A DNA stretch of 64,000 nt from Kofleriaceae bacterium (lineage in GTDB: Bacteria > Myxococcota_A > Polyangia > Haliangiales > Haliangiaceae). The stretch covers positions 186,001 to 250,000 of the forward strand of contig JAGPCY010000007.1 of the NCBI GenBank assembly GCA_018057825.1, given 5' to 3'. Below, one piece after another: positions 1 to 8,802 of the stretch (its first letter is position 1; every line of letters begins with the position of its first letter). A model generated the notes under the pieces. That model ran no database searches, was not told where the DNA came from, and saw only the letters and a program-made list of their open reading frames with translations. Position numbers and translations under genes: made by a program.

Positions 1-534
1 GCGGCTGGCGGTGGGATCGTAGGGGCTGACGAGCTCCATCTCGTCGTCGGCGCGGGGGACGTCGAGGGTGTCGCGGCGGCGCGGGTTGACGCTGCCCCGG
101 CCGAGGCCGCGGCCGTAGTACCGCCCGAGCGCGCGCTCGATGGCCTTGGGGCCGGCGAGGTGGGCGCGGATGTTGAGGTTGGTCCGCACCCGCAGCTCGT
201 CGAGGACGCGCAGGTTGTTGGGGTCGCTCATGGCGACGTCGAGGAACTTCATCGGCTGCGCGAAGGGCACGAGGCCGTGGGCCTCGGCCCACTCGCCGGG
301 CACCAGATCGACGACCGCCTGGGGCACCTCGAGGGCGTCGAGGTCGACGACCGGCACGGCGAGCTGCCGCGACAGCGCGGCGACCAGGGTCTCCTCGGCG
401 ACCAGCTTGAGCTCGACCAGGGCCCGGCCGATGGGGCCGCCCTTGCGCCGCTGCTCGACCAGGGCGGCGCGCAGGTGGTCCTCGTCGATGATGCCGGCCT
501 CGATCAGGATCTCGCCGATGCGCTTGCGGGCCAT
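1..534 (-). CDS. MshEN / GspE N-terminal domain protein, 3' end beyond the window
   Basis: The visible part is 178 residues beginning MARKRIGEILIEAG, the usual opening of the type II secretion/type IV pilus ATPase N-terminal (MshEN, GSPII_E_N) domain. A second alpha/beta half follows around residues 70-140 (segments like VVDLVPGEWAEAHGLVPFA and FLDVAMSDPNNL). In this family the domain sits on GspE/PilB ATPases or on stand-alone regulators and can bind c-di-GMP. Residues about 140-178 become Arg/Asp-rich and linker-like, and the ATPase part, if any, lies off the left edge. The gene starts 7 bases after the stop of the upstream lipase-like gene, so it probably ends a co-directional operon that starts at 3748. 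The domain call is firm; whether this is a full GspE/PilB is unknown. Confidence 0.75.
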   Translation of the reverse strand, partial: MARKRIGEILIEAGIIDEDHLRAALVEQRRKGGPIGRALVELKLVAEETLVAALSRQLAVPVVDLDALEVPQAVVDLVPGEWAEAHGLVPFAQPMKFLDVAMSDPNNLRVLDELRVRTNLNIRAHLAGPKAIERALGRYYGRGLGRGSVNPRRRDTLDVPRADDEMELVSPYDPTASR

Positions 535-541
535 GGGTTCC

Positions 542-2473
542 CTACTGCGGCGGCGCGACCACGGTGGCCGTGCCGGTGCGGACGAAGCTACCGAGGAACT
601 CGGCCGACTGCACCCGGCCGGCCGGGTGATTGAACACGACGAAGTGACCGTCGCCGCCGGTCGCCGGGTACTGCGCGACCACCGAGGTGCGGCCGCTGCG
701 GTTGCCGGTGATGGGCGCGGTCGCAGTGGTGCCGCCGCGCAGCTCGAACCCGGGGATGGCCTCGATCCGCGGCGCGACCAGATCGCCGCCGATCGCCACC
801 GCCAGCGCGCCGATGTTGGGCACCGGCGTGAAGTGATCGATGAAGCCCATGGTCTGGAAGATGTCCATCGGCGGCAGGTCGCCGGGCGGCTCGCGGACCA
901 GGAGCGGGCCGTAGTTGATCGTGTCCGAGCGCTCGATCCAGGTCTGGAGCAGCGCCAGCGCCGGGTTGAACTCGTCCAGAGGATCGTCGCTGATGATGCC
1001 GCGCACGACCGCGGTGATGTCGACCGGCTCGGTCTTGTTGAGGAGCGCATAGTAGAGGAGGCCACCGGCGCCCGACAGCACCGCGGCGCGCACCCGCGGC
1101 TCGTAGGCGATGAACGGCGGGCCGGTCAGGCCGCCCTGGGAGTGACCGAAGAAGGTGATCTTGGTCGGGTCGAACGTGATCGTGCGGACCTCGGGCTCGG
1201 TCTCGGAGAAGCGGAAGCCCTCGAGGAGCCGGACCAGCGCGAAGTTGTCGAGGGCGCCCTGGATGGCGTTGTTGCGACCGGCGTCGGGGTTCTGGAAGTT
1301 GAAAAAGTCGAGCTCGGGGTTGCCGCCGGGGTTGCGCGGGCCGTGAAGCACCTGATCGATCGAGATCGTGGCCAGGCCCTGCGCGGCCAGGCGGCCCGCC
1401 GTGCCGTCGTTGACGAAGGACTGGTAATCGCCGCCGGTGCCGTGGGCGTAGATCGCGACCGGCCAGCCGTTGGCCGGGGTCGGTCCCGGCGGCACGGTCA
1501 GCGCGAACCGCAGGGTCTCCATGCGCTGCACCACCGGCAGGCCGTCGCCGCCGACGGTGATGTCGCCGCCGACCAGGCGGTAGGGCACCTCGCCGGTCTG
1601 GAAGTTCGGGCCCTGGTAGGTGCCGTGGTACAGCGCGAAGGCGCCGCTGCCGAAGGTCAGGCGCTCGACGTCGGCGGCCACCGGTGCCGGCAGCGCGTGG
1701 ATCGCGGTCCGCAGGTCGGCCATGATCGCGGTGGCCGACTGGGTGGTGAAGACCGCCGCCGAGACCACGTCGGCGCGCTCGTCGCCGCCGGGCTCGTCGA
1801 GCCAGTCGAGGAACGGCGCGTAGCGGGCCTGGGCCCGGGCGATCGCCGGGTCGCTCGTGCCGGCCGCCGGCGTGAGCACCGCGGTGAAGTCGGCGTCGGC
1901 CACGGCCTGGATCCGATCGGTGCTGTAGACGCGCTCGGTCACGACCAGCGCGTAGGTCGTGCCCTCGCGCAGCGGGAAGCCGGGGTAGGGCAGGGCGGCC
2001 AGCCAGTTGGGGCCGATGACCATGGCCGGCGCGGCGGTGAACTTGAGGCGCAGCGGGTGGCGGGTGCCGCGCGCCGGCGAGTCGGGGTCGACGTCGACCA
2101 GGTACACCGAGGCGGTCTCGGCGGTGGTGGCGGCGCCGTCGGCCGGCAAGGACGTCGGGTCGATCGCCGTCGAGAAGCGCTGGAACACGGCGGCGTTGGT
2201 GCCCCAGCCGTCGAGCTTGGCCATCGCATCTGCGTAGGTGCCGAGCAGGCCGATCGGGCGCGGATACCCGGCCAGCGCCGGGTGGCCGGCGTCGTCGAGG
2301 TGCAGGTCGTTGGGGAACGGCAGCGAGTAGAACTCCGCCGCGGCCACGCCGTCGCGCGGCACGACGAACAGCGCGGTCGCGAGGTCCTCGTCGGGATCGG
2401 GGCCGTTGCCGTCGTCGCAGCCGAGCCAGGTGGTCGCGACCAGGGCGACGAAGAGCGAAGTGGGCTTGAGCAT
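542..2473 (-). CDS. alpha/beta-hydrolase lipoprotein, lipase/esterase-like
   Basis: A 643-residue predicted outer-membrane lipoprotein. The start MLKPTSLFVALVATTWLGC gives a signal peptide ending in a lipobox (cleavage before Cys about 19), followed by an acidic linker; upstream codons of the same frame run into the previous gene and were discarded. The nucleophile elbow G-H-S-Q-G-G places the catalytic Ser at about residue 445, and a His in the segment GDGHFVVFNHP near the C-terminus could complete the triad. The first ~300 residues resemble the N-terminal region of bacterial virulence-factor-type lipases. Substrate is unknown; lipid or ester hydrolysis at the cell surface is inferred. It lies between an exported 245-residue protein (25-base gap) and the MshEN gene (7-base gap). 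Confidence 0.75.
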   Translation of the reverse strand: MLKPTSLFVALVATTWLGCDDGNGPDPDEDLATALFVVPRDGVAAAEFYSLPFPNDLHLDDAGHPALAGYPRPIGLLGTYADAMAKLDGWGTNAAVFQRFSTAIDPTSLPADGAATTAETASVYLVDVDPDSPARGTRHPLRLKFTAAPAMVIGPNWLAALPYPGFPLREGTTYALVVTERVYSTDRIQAVADADFTAVLTPAAGTSDPAIARAQARYAPFLDWLDEPGGDERADVVSAAVFTTQSATAIMADLRTAIHALPAPVAADVERLTFGSGAFALYHGTYQGPNFQTGEVPYRLVGGDITVGGDGLPVVQRMETLRFALTVPPGPTPANGWPVAIYAHGTGGDYQSFVNDGTAGRLAAQGLATISIDQVLHGPRNPGGNPELDFFNFQNPDAGRNNAIQGALDNFALVRLLEGFRFSETEPEVRTITFDPTKITFFGHSQGGLTGPPFIAYEPRVRAAVLSGAGGLLYYALLNKTEPVDITAVVRGIISDDPLDEFNPALALLQTWIERSDTINYGPLLVREPPGDLPPMDIFQTMGFIDHFTPVPNIGALAVAIGGDLVAPRIEAIPGFELRGGTTATAPITGNRSGRTSVVAQYPATGGDGHFVVFNHPAGRVQSAEFLGSFVRTGTATVVAPPQ

Positions 2474-2498
2474 CGGAGCCTCGCGGAGTCGGGGCAGA

Positions 2499-3236
2499 CT
2501 AGAACGACAGCGACACGCCGAGGGTGACGAGCCCGGCGACGCCGAGGGCGCCGGCGGCTCCGGCGCTAGCGCCTCCGAGGGTGTCACGATCCTCGCGGAA
2601 GAAATACCAGGTGCCAGCTCCTGCCAGGGCGGCGGCCCCGAGGAGCGCACCGCCCAGCCACGCCGTGCGGCGGCGGGCGCCCCGGTGAGCGTCGGCGCGG
2701 CGCGGCACCACCGGCGCGACCAGCGGCGTCGAGGTGTCGCCCAGGCCGTTGACCAGGCCGACCACCGCCAGCGCGGCCTCGCCGAAGGCCTCGTCGGTCG
2801 TGCACACGTCGCACTTGGCGGCGACCTGGCTCTTGGGCTGTCCGGTCTTGGCGTCGAGCAACGTGATGACGTAGTGATAACTCGGACCGCTGGTGGCGAG
2901 CGCGACCTCGATCACAGTCGCGACCCCGGTCTGGCGCTCGAGCTCGCCCAGGCAGGCGCCGAAGAAGCAGCTCGAGTTCCACGGCGTGCCGGCCAGGTAC
3001 TGGCGCAGGCGCTCCCGCGACGCGACCTTCAGCCCGGAGATCTCCAGGGACTGTTCGATCTTCGCGGTGAAGGCCTCGGTGGCGGCCGGGGACAGCCCGT
3101 CGACGCGGACGTCGAGGAGGCCGATCACGTCCTCGGTGTCGGCCGGCGACGGCGCCGCGGCCGGGGGCAGCGGGGTATCGGCCCGCGCGCCCGCGGCGGC
3201 CAGGGCCAGGGCCACAGTGATGACGGCGGCGCGCAT
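2499..3236 (-). CDS. exported protein with C-terminal membrane segments, unknown function
   Basis: About 245 residues with a cleavable signal peptide (cleavage after ARA, about residue 20). A soluble domain at about 35-170 includes a VIGLLDVRVDGLSP strand and paired Cys (CFFGAC, CDVC). After an Arg-rich stretch come two hydrophobic Ala/Gly/Leu segments at about 190-245. The soluble part looks like the TolB-N/CsgG-like modules that myxobacteria place on envelope proteins, but I cannot prove this. The ATG shares one base with the upstream stop (TGATG), so the two genes are translationally coupled; a GTG three bases earlier is an alternative start. Confidence 0.65.
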   Translation of the reverse strand: MRAAVITVALALAAAGARADTPLPPAAAPSPADTEDVIGLLDVRVDGLSPAATEAFTAKIEQSLEISGLKVASRERLRQYLAGTPWNSSCFFGACLGELERQTGVATVIEVALATSGPSYHYVITLLDAKTGQPKSQVAAKCDVCTTDEAFGEAALAVVGLVNGLGDTSTPLVAPVVPRRADAHRGARRRTAWLGGALLGAAALAGAGTWYFFREDRDTLGGASAGAAGALGVAGLVTLGVSLSF

Positions 3237-3748
3237 CACGCCTCGTCGACGTCGCTGACGAACCGCTTGAGCAGCCCGTCGATCATGAGGTTGCGCTGGG
3301 CCAGGTCGTAGTTGCCGTCGCGCCAGCCCGACACCGTCGACGCGTACTTCTTCTCGGTCTCGGCGATCACGCCGCGGTAGCGCTGGACCTTCTGCAGCAC
3401 GTCCTTCTGGTTGCGCACCAGGTACGCCAGCATCGACGCGCCGGCGGCGGCGGTCAGCACCAGCGCCAGCGGCCCACCGAGGGCGAACCGCAGCCCGACC
3501 TGTAGCGCCAGGGCCAGCCCGGCACCGATCGCAACCTTCTTGGTGCCGGTGCCGTCGACGACCGAGTCCTTCGCCATGCCCAGCGTGCGGCCGCCACCCG
3601 ACGCGATCAGGAGCGCGATGAAGTTGCCCTTCCGCGACGACCAGCCGCGGTCGTAGTAGTCGCGGATCGCCTGCTTCATGAACGCGTCGAAGTCGCGGTA
3701 GATCCCGTCACGCTCGGCCGGGGCCGCGGTGGCCCGCTGGTCTGCCAT
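3236..3748 (-). CDS. small membrane protein of unknown function
   Basis: A 170-residue protein, first gene of the apparent four-gene minus-strand operon that runs to the left edge. A charged N-terminal half (aromatic DYYDRGWSSRKGN region) is followed by two hydrophobic stretches around residues 72-110 and a charged helical C-terminus likely to form a coiled coil (LVRNQKDVLQKVQRYRGVIAETEKK). I recognise no family. The start is supported by a TACACT box 6 bases upstream on the coding strand. The partner gene overlaps its stop codon, so the two products probably act together in the envelope. Confidence 0.65.
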   Translation of the reverse strand: MADQRATAAPAERDGIYRDFDAFMKQAIRDYYDRGWSSRKGNFIALLIASGGGRTLGMAKDSVVDGTGTKKVAIGAGLALALQVGLRFALGGPLALVLTAAAGASMLAYLVRNQKDVLQKVQRYRGVIAETEKKYASTVSGWRDGNYDLAQRNLMIDGLLKRFVSDVDEA

Positions 3749-3754
3749 CCCGGC

Positions 3755-3760
3755 AGTGTA
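3755..3760 (-). promoter_or_regulatory. TANNNT box for 3748 (leaderless-type -10)
   Basis: TACACT on the minus strand, 6 bases before the ATG at 3748, with no Shine-Dalgarno sequence. This spacing would put transcription initiation at or within 1-2 bases of the start codon. Confidence 0.45.
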
Positions 3761-3809
3761 GCGCGTCGCCGTCCTTGCGAAAGGCCCGGCCCAAGCTCAG
3801 ATTCTCTCC

Positions 3810-6596
3810 ATGCGCACCGTCGTCATCGGGGTCGTCGCGCTGGTCTTCGCCGCGTCCGCGGCCCGCGCCGATCTGGCCTCCGGCCGCGAGCAGCTCACCC
3901 GCGGCGACTACAAGGCGGCGCTGTCGGCCCTCGGTCGCGCCCGCGGCAACGACGCCGGGGCGGCCAAGCTCCTGGCGGTCACCGCCCACCTGGCGACCGG
4001 CGACTACAAGGCCGCCGAGGCCGCGGCGGTGGCGGCCAGCAAGGACAAGCAGCCGGTGGTCGCCGTCGACGGCAAGGTCGCGCTGGCCCGGGTGCTGCGC
4101 ACCGTTGGCCGCTACGCCGACGCCCGCAAGGAGCTCGAGCCGGTGGTCGCCGCCGACCCCGGCCACCGCCGCGCGCGCCGCGAGCTGGCCCTGTCCCTGA
4201 TCGCGGTCGGCAAGCGCGCCGACGCCAAGGCGCTGTGGCAGCGGACGATCGACGAGTACGACGCCAAGCTCCTCGACCTCGACAAGGCCGAGGATCTGTT
4301 CGCGCTGGCCGAGGCCGCGCGCCACCTGGCGCAGTACCAGCTCGCCAACGACGCCTACCAGGAGGCGGTCAACCTCGAGCCGACGTTCACCGAGGCCGGG
4401 GTGGCGTGGGCCGATCTGTTCTTCAGCAAGTACTCGGGCGAGGTCGCCGAGCAGACCTACGACGAGGTGCTGAAGGTCAACCCCAACCACCCCGACGCCC
4501 ACGCCGGGATGGCCGCCATGGTCCTCGAGAATCGCTACGACCTGGCGACCGCGCGCCACCACCTGGCGGCGGCGCTGGCGATCAACCCGCGCCACGTCCC
4601 GGCCCTCCTGGTCCGCGCCGGCATCGAGATCGATCAGAACCAGTGGGACGCCGCGCGCAAGACGATCGCCGAGGTGTTGGCGATCAACCCGCAGTCGACC
4701 AAGGCCCACGCCCTCGAGGCGACGATCGCCTGGCTGCGCGACGACACCGCCGGCTACGACGCCGCCAAGGCCCGGGTCTTCGCGATCGACGCCACCGACG
4801 CGGATCTGTACCGGACGGTGGCGCGGTCAGCGGTGCGCGAGCATCGCTACGTCGAGGCGATCGAGCTGTCGAAGCAGGCGGTGGCGCTGCGCCCCGACGC
4901 CTACGACGCGATGAGCGACGTCGGGCTCGGCTACCTGCGCCTGGGCGACGAGAAGCAGGGCGTCGAGTGGCTCGACAAGGCCTGGGCCGGCGACAAGTAC
5001 AACGTCCGCACCTACAACACGCGCAACCTGTTCCGCGACACGATCCCGCGCGACTACACGACCTCGACCTCGAAGTCGTTCCGCTTCCGCTACCACAAGG
5101 CCGAGCGCGGGATCTTGGCCCGCTACCTCGAGCCGACCCTCGAGCGGGCCTTCGCCGACATGGCCAAGCGCTACGGCTTCACGCCCAAGACCCCGATCGC
5201 GATCGAGCTGTACCAGGATCCCGATCACTACAGCGTCCGCACCGTCGGGCTGCCCAACCTGGGCGCCCTCGGCGTGTGCTTCGGCCAGGTCATCACCGCG
5301 ATGTCGCCGTCGAACGGCGACATCAACTGGGGCATGGTGATGTGGCACGAGCTGGCCCACGTCTTCGCGATCCAGCTCTCGAACTCGCGGGTGCCGCGGT
5401 GGTTCACCGAGGGGCTATCCGAGTACGAGACCCTGATCACCGAGCCGTCGTGGCGCCGCGAGAACGACGCCGACATCTACGGCGCGCTGGTCGCCGGGAC
5501 GTTGCCGTCGGTGGCGACGATCAACTACGAGTTCGTCCAGCCCGACAGCCGCAAGGTCGTGGTGGCCTACCACCTGTCCTCCGTGATGATCGAGTACATC
5601 GTCGCGACCTACGGCTTCCCCAAGATCGTCGCGGCGCTCAAGCTGTTCGGCAAGGGCCAAGAGACGCCGGCGGTGATTCCCGCGATCACCGGCCGCACGG
5701 TGGCGCAGTTCGACGCCGACTTCCGCGCCTACCTCGAGGTCCGCCTGGCGCCCTACCGCGGCACCTTCCGCCTGCCGACCGATGGGCTCGACGACGTCAC
5801 CGCCCTCGAGATCGCCGCCGACGCCAAGCCCAAGGACGCCCTGGCCCGGGCCCGGCTGGCCCTCGGCCACTTCTACCAGGGCGACGCCGCGGCCACCGAG
5901 GCCGCCGCGACCGCGGCCCTCAAGCTCGATCGCAAGCAGCCGATCGCGCGCTACCTGATGGCCGAGGTGACGCTGCGCAGCGGCGATCCGCTCGGCGCGC
6001 GCACCCAGTTCGAGGCCCTGATCGCCGACGGGGTCGACAGCTACGACCTGCGGACCCGCCTGGCCGAGGTGGCGGCCGACAGCGGTGACCTCGCGGGCGC
6101 GATCGCGCAGCTCTGCGCGGCCAAGCGCCTCGATCCCGAGCGCAGCTACCCGTACCAGGCGCTCGCGGAGCTGTACGCCAAGCAGGGGCGGGCCGACCTG
6201 GCGCTCCTCGAGCGCGAGGGCTACGTGATGCTCGAGCAGATGGAGGTCGCGCCGCTGCGCGAGCTGATCGCGGCGCTGGTCGCCGCGGGGTCGTGGGCCA
6301 AGGTTCGGACCTACGGCGAGATGGCGCTCTTCCAGTTCCCCGCCGACGCCGAGCTCCTGACCACGCTGGGCAAGGCCTACCTCGAGACCGGCGCGCCCGA
6401 GCGCGCGCTGTACAGCTTCGACAGCGCGCTCCTGGTCGACCCGCCGATGCGTCGGCCGGCCCTGGCCCACCTGGGCCGGACCCGCGCGTACCTGGCCAAG
6501 GGCGACAAGGCCAAGGCCCGGGCCGCGCTGGCCGCCGCGGCCAAGACCGAGCCGGCCCACGCCGAGGTGGTCGAGCTGAAGAAGCTGGTGCGGTGA
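3810..6596 (+). CDS. TPR protein with peptidase-MA-like (gluzincin) domain
   Basis: A 928-residue exported protein with a signal peptide (AASAARA, about 1-20). Tetratricopeptide repeats fill about 20-400. A metallopeptidase domain has H-E-L-A-H at residues 513-517 and a downstream Glu in WFTEGLSEYE (E534), the HExxH...E arrangement of peptidase-MA-like gluzincins. A second TPR block runs from about 650 to the C-terminus. The fold suggests a periplasmic or outer-membrane Zn protease scaffolded by TPRs; the substrate is unknown. It is divergent from the gene at 3748 and its end lies 19 bases from the convergent SIMPL gene. Confidence 0.85.
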   Translation: MRTVVIGVVALVFAASAARADLASGREQLTRGDYKAALSALGRARGNDAGAAKLLAVTAHLATGDYKAAEAAAVAASKDKQPVVAVDGKVALARVLRTVGRYADARKELEPVVAADPGHRRARRELALSLIAVGKRADAKALWQRTIDEYDAKLLDLDKAEDLFALAEAARHLAQYQLANDAYQEAVNLEPTFTEAGVAWADLFFSKYSGEVAEQTYDEVLKVNPNHPDAHAGMAAMVLENRYDLATARHHLAAALAINPRHVPALLVRAGIEIDQNQWDAARKTIAEVLAINPQSTKAHALEATIAWLRDDTAGYDAAKARVFAIDATDADLYRTVARSAVREHRYVEAIELSKQAVALRPDAYDAMSDVGLGYLRLGDEKQGVEWLDKAWAGDKYNVRTYNTRNLFRDTIPRDYTTSTSKSFRFRYHKAERGILARYLEPTLERAFADMAKRYGFTPKTPIAIELYQDPDHYSVRTVGLPNLGALGVCFGQVITAMSPSNGDINWGMVMWHELAHVFAIQLSNSRVPRWFTEGLSEYETLITEPSWRRENDADIYGALVAGTLPSVATINYEFVQPDSRKVVVAYHLSSVMIEYIVATYGFPKIVAALKLFGKGQETPAVIPAITGRTVAQFDADFRAYLEVRLAPYRGTFRLPTDGLDDVTALEIAADAKPKDALARARLALGHFYQGDAAATEAAATAALKLDRKQPIARYLMAEVTLRSGDPLGARTQFEALIADGVDSYDLRTRLAEVAADSGDLAGAIAQLCAAKRLDPERSYPYQALAELYAKQGRADLALLEREGYVMLEQMEVAPLRELIAALVAAGSWAKVRTYGEMALFQFPADAELLTTLGKAYLETGAPERALYSFDSALLVDPPMRRPALAHLGRTRAYLAKGDKAKARAALAAAAKTEPAHAEVVELKKLVR

Positions 6597-6615
6597 CGGC
6601 GCTGGCTCGGCGCGC

Positions 6616-7341
6616 TCACAGCTCGTAGGTGAGCGACAGGGTCAGGGTCAGCGACTGCAGCTCGCCGCCCAGCGAGCTGTCGAGGCCGGGGGCGATGGCG
6701 TGGCTCTGCACTGCGTGGGCGTTGGCGTAGACGCCGTTCCAGCGCCAGTCGTCGCCGGTGCCCTCGGCGATGCCGACGATGCGGCCGAGCTTGATGCCCA
6801 GCCCGTTGGCGGTCTGCTCGGCCTTGGCCTTGGCCGCGGCGATCGCCATGTCGCGGACCTCGCGCTTGCGGGCCGGCAGGTCGAGGACCCGGGCCGTGGT
6901 GGTGACGTTGGTGGCGCCGGCGCCGACCACGGTCTCGAGGAGATCGGGGAGCGCGGCGGCCTCGCGGGTGGTCGCGGTCAAGGTCGACGACGCGACGTAG
7001 CCGCGGACCCGCTCGCGCTTCTCGTCGTAGACCGGCGCCAGGCTCAGGCCCGAGAAGACGACGTCCTCGGCCTTGAGCCCGGCCTGCTCGAGGACGCGGC
7101 GCAGCTCGGCCTGGCGGGTGCGCAGGTTGCCGGCGGCGGCGCGGGCCCGGGGCGCCTCGGCGGCGATCGTGACCCGGATGTCGAACACGTCGGGCGGGAC
7201 CTCGAGGGTCGCGGTGCCGGCGACCGTGAACTGCCCGGGGGGCGGCTTCGCGGCGGGCGAATCGCCCTGGTGGACGTGGACGGTGGGCTGGCGGCAGGCG
7301 GCCGCGGTCGCGGCCAGGACGAGGAGCGGGAGGGTGCGCAT
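6616..7341 (-). CDS. SIMPL-domain (DUF541) lipoprotein
   Basis: A 241-residue protein with a lipoprotein signal (MRTLPLLVLAATAAAC). It then shows the SIMPL/DUF541 pattern: an FTVAGTATLEVPPD strand near residue 38, paired helices with RTRQAELRRVLEQAGL, a GYVASSTLTATT strand and a closing SLTLTLSLTYEL strand. The family (E. coli YggE-like, Bp26-like) forms periplasmic oligomers linked to oxidative-stress tolerance, but its chemistry is unresolved. A TATCAT box lies 4 bases before the ATG. Upstream is the hexamer repeat tract shared with the divergent gene at 7667. Confidence 0.85.
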   Translation of the reverse strand: MRTLPLLVLAATAAACRQPTVHVHQGDSPAAKPPPGQFTVAGTATLEVPPDVFDIRVTIAAEAPRARAAAGNLRTRQAELRRVLEQAGLKAEDVVFSGLSLAPVYDEKRERVRGYVASSTLTATTREAAALPDLLETVVGAGATNVTTTARVLDLPARKREVRDMAIAAAKAKAEQTANGLGIKLGRIVGIAEGTGDDWRWNGVYANAHAVQSHAIAPGLDSSLGGELQSLTLTLSLTYEL

Positions 7342-7412
7342 GCCGATGATACGGGCGCGGCGGCTCCGATCGTTCCGCGCGGGGCGAGGCCTTACATCAC
7401 CCTGACGGGCGA

Positions 7413-7576
<164 letters not shown>

Positions 7577-7666
7577 CCGTCCCCGCCCAGGGGGGCGGGC
7601 GCTGCCCCACCGCTCCCCGTGTCGCAGTGGCCCTTAACCTCGCTGGCTCGTTAGGGTCGAAGGACC

Positions 7667-7918
7667 ATGCGCATGAACTTTTGGAAGGTCTCCACGTTCG
7701 CCCTCCTGGCCGCCCTGGTCACCACCCACGCGGTGCCGCTGGCCTCGGCCGACAAGCAGCCGCTCATGCGCGGCGCGCTCGTGAACATGAAGAAGGCCCA
7801 CGTCCAGCTCAAGAAGGCCACCCACGACAAGGGTGGTCACCGGGTCAAGGCCATCCAGCTCCTCGAGGCGTCGATGGCCGAGGTCGAGGCCGGCATCAAG
7901 TTCGACAACCAGAACTGA
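7667..7918 (+). CDS. small exported helical protein with DKGGHRVKA motif
   Basis: 83 residues: a signal peptide (about 1-29, ending ASA) and a mature part of about 54 residues predicted as two amphipathic helices. The mature part carries H-D-K-G-G-H-R-V-K-A-I and ends EAGIKFDNQN. I recall this short motif from small exported or planctomycete/proteobacterial hypothetical proteins; its function is unknown. The start is supported by a TAGGGT box 9 bases upstream. The gene stands alone, downstream of hexamer tract A and convergent with the next gene. Confidence 0.7.
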   Translation: MRMNFWKVSTFALLAALVTTHAVPLASADKQPLMRGALVNMKKAHVQLKKATHDKGGHRVKAIQLLEASMAEVEAGIKFDNQN

Positions 7919-7973
7919 GCCCGCGCGTCGGACGAGCCGCTGGTGGCGTCGGGCGGGCCTGGCCTAGCGTGCT

Positions 7974-8537
7974 CTAGCGGCGCGGCGCTGGGCGTTGGGT
8001 AGCGCGGATCGAGAGCGGGACCAGGCGGGCTGCGCGTTCGCCGTCCGTCGTGTCCAGCTCGGTGAGCGAAGGCTCGCCGTCGACCCGGAACGAGTCCTCG
8101 AACCCGAATAGCTCAAGGTGCAGCACCGCCTGCCTCATGCTGAACCCCCGCAGCACCGCCTGGCGCGGCAGCACGAGCGATCCGTGCAGCTCGAGCGCCA
8201 GGTACGGCGTCGACCAGGTGTCCGCGCAGGCGCTGGCCTCGGCGATGAGAGAGGTATTGCCGCAGGCGTGGGCGCTCGCCACCAGCCCCGGCCGGCCCGC
8301 GGTGGTTACGTCAGGGTTGCTCCACGCTCGCGGTGCTGGTGCCAGCACCAGCAGACGCGGCGCCCGGCCGTCGACCTGCAGCTCCCAGACGCCGGTCAAT
8401 CGATCGGCGTAGGCCTGGACCCAACGCGCCTGGCTCTGCTCGGGTGTGGACCACCACCACCAGAGGACGCTGGTGTTGACCACCAAGCCCGCGAGCATGC
8501 AGGTCCCGATCGCCAGGCGAAGCATCCACTTCCGCAT
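7974..8537 (-). CDS. single-pass membrane-anchored protein, unknown function
   Basis: 187 residues from MRKWMLRLAIG; a GTG at 8555 is an alternative start. One hydrophobic anchor lies at about 5-30 and contains a WWWW run. The extracytoplasmic domain has three Cys (SAHACGNTS, EASACADTW). I recognise no family. It sits alone between convergent and divergent neighbours and has slightly lower GC than its surroundings, with a 41-bp duplicated segment just upstream. Confidence 0.55.
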   Translation of the reverse strand: MRKWMLRLAIGTCMLAGLVVNTSVLWWWWSTPEQSQARWVQAYADRLTGVWELQVDGRAPRLLVLAPAPRAWSNPDVTTAGRPGLVASAHACGNTSLIAEASACADTWSTPYLALELHGSLVLPRQAVLRGFSMRQAVLHLELFGFEDSFRVDGEPSLTELDTTDGERAARLVPLSIRATQRPAPRR

Positions 8538-8580
8538 GACGGGAGCATGCCGCACGGCCGGTCTCGGATCCCGGGAAATT

Positions 8581-8621
8581 CGCGCGACCGTGCGTCAGGG
8601 CACGCAGCCGGCGCGGACGCG
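8581..8621 (+). repeat. 41-bp repeat, copy 1
   Basis: This stretch is identical, by eye, over 41 bases to 10958-10998. The second copy covers the last codons (RVRAGCVP and stop, minus strand) and 14 bases of 3' flank of the hydrolase lipoprotein gene at 10972. The first copy lies in the 265-base gap between 8537 and 8803 with no intact gene, so it looks like a fragment of a duplicated gene end. Confidence 0.85.
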
Positions 8622-8624
8622 GAC

Positions 8625-8654
8625 CCTACTGAGGACCGGCCTACCGAGGACCGG
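8625..8654 (+). repeat. 15-bp tandem duplication
   Basis: Two adjacent copies of CCTACYGAGGACCGG differing at one base, directly after the 41-bp repeat. No other feature is seen between here and the start at 8803. Confidence 0.8.
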
Positions 8655-8802
8655 AGGTTAAGCGCCAGCGCAGCACGGGGTGCTGTGGGGCAGCGCCTGC
8701 AGTGATGGCTCGCGCCTGCACCCGCGCCTAGCCCGGCCGCAGACTTGCGATGGGACTCGCGATGGGTGGGCGCCGGCCCGCCAGTTGCACACGTCCTCCG
8801 CC

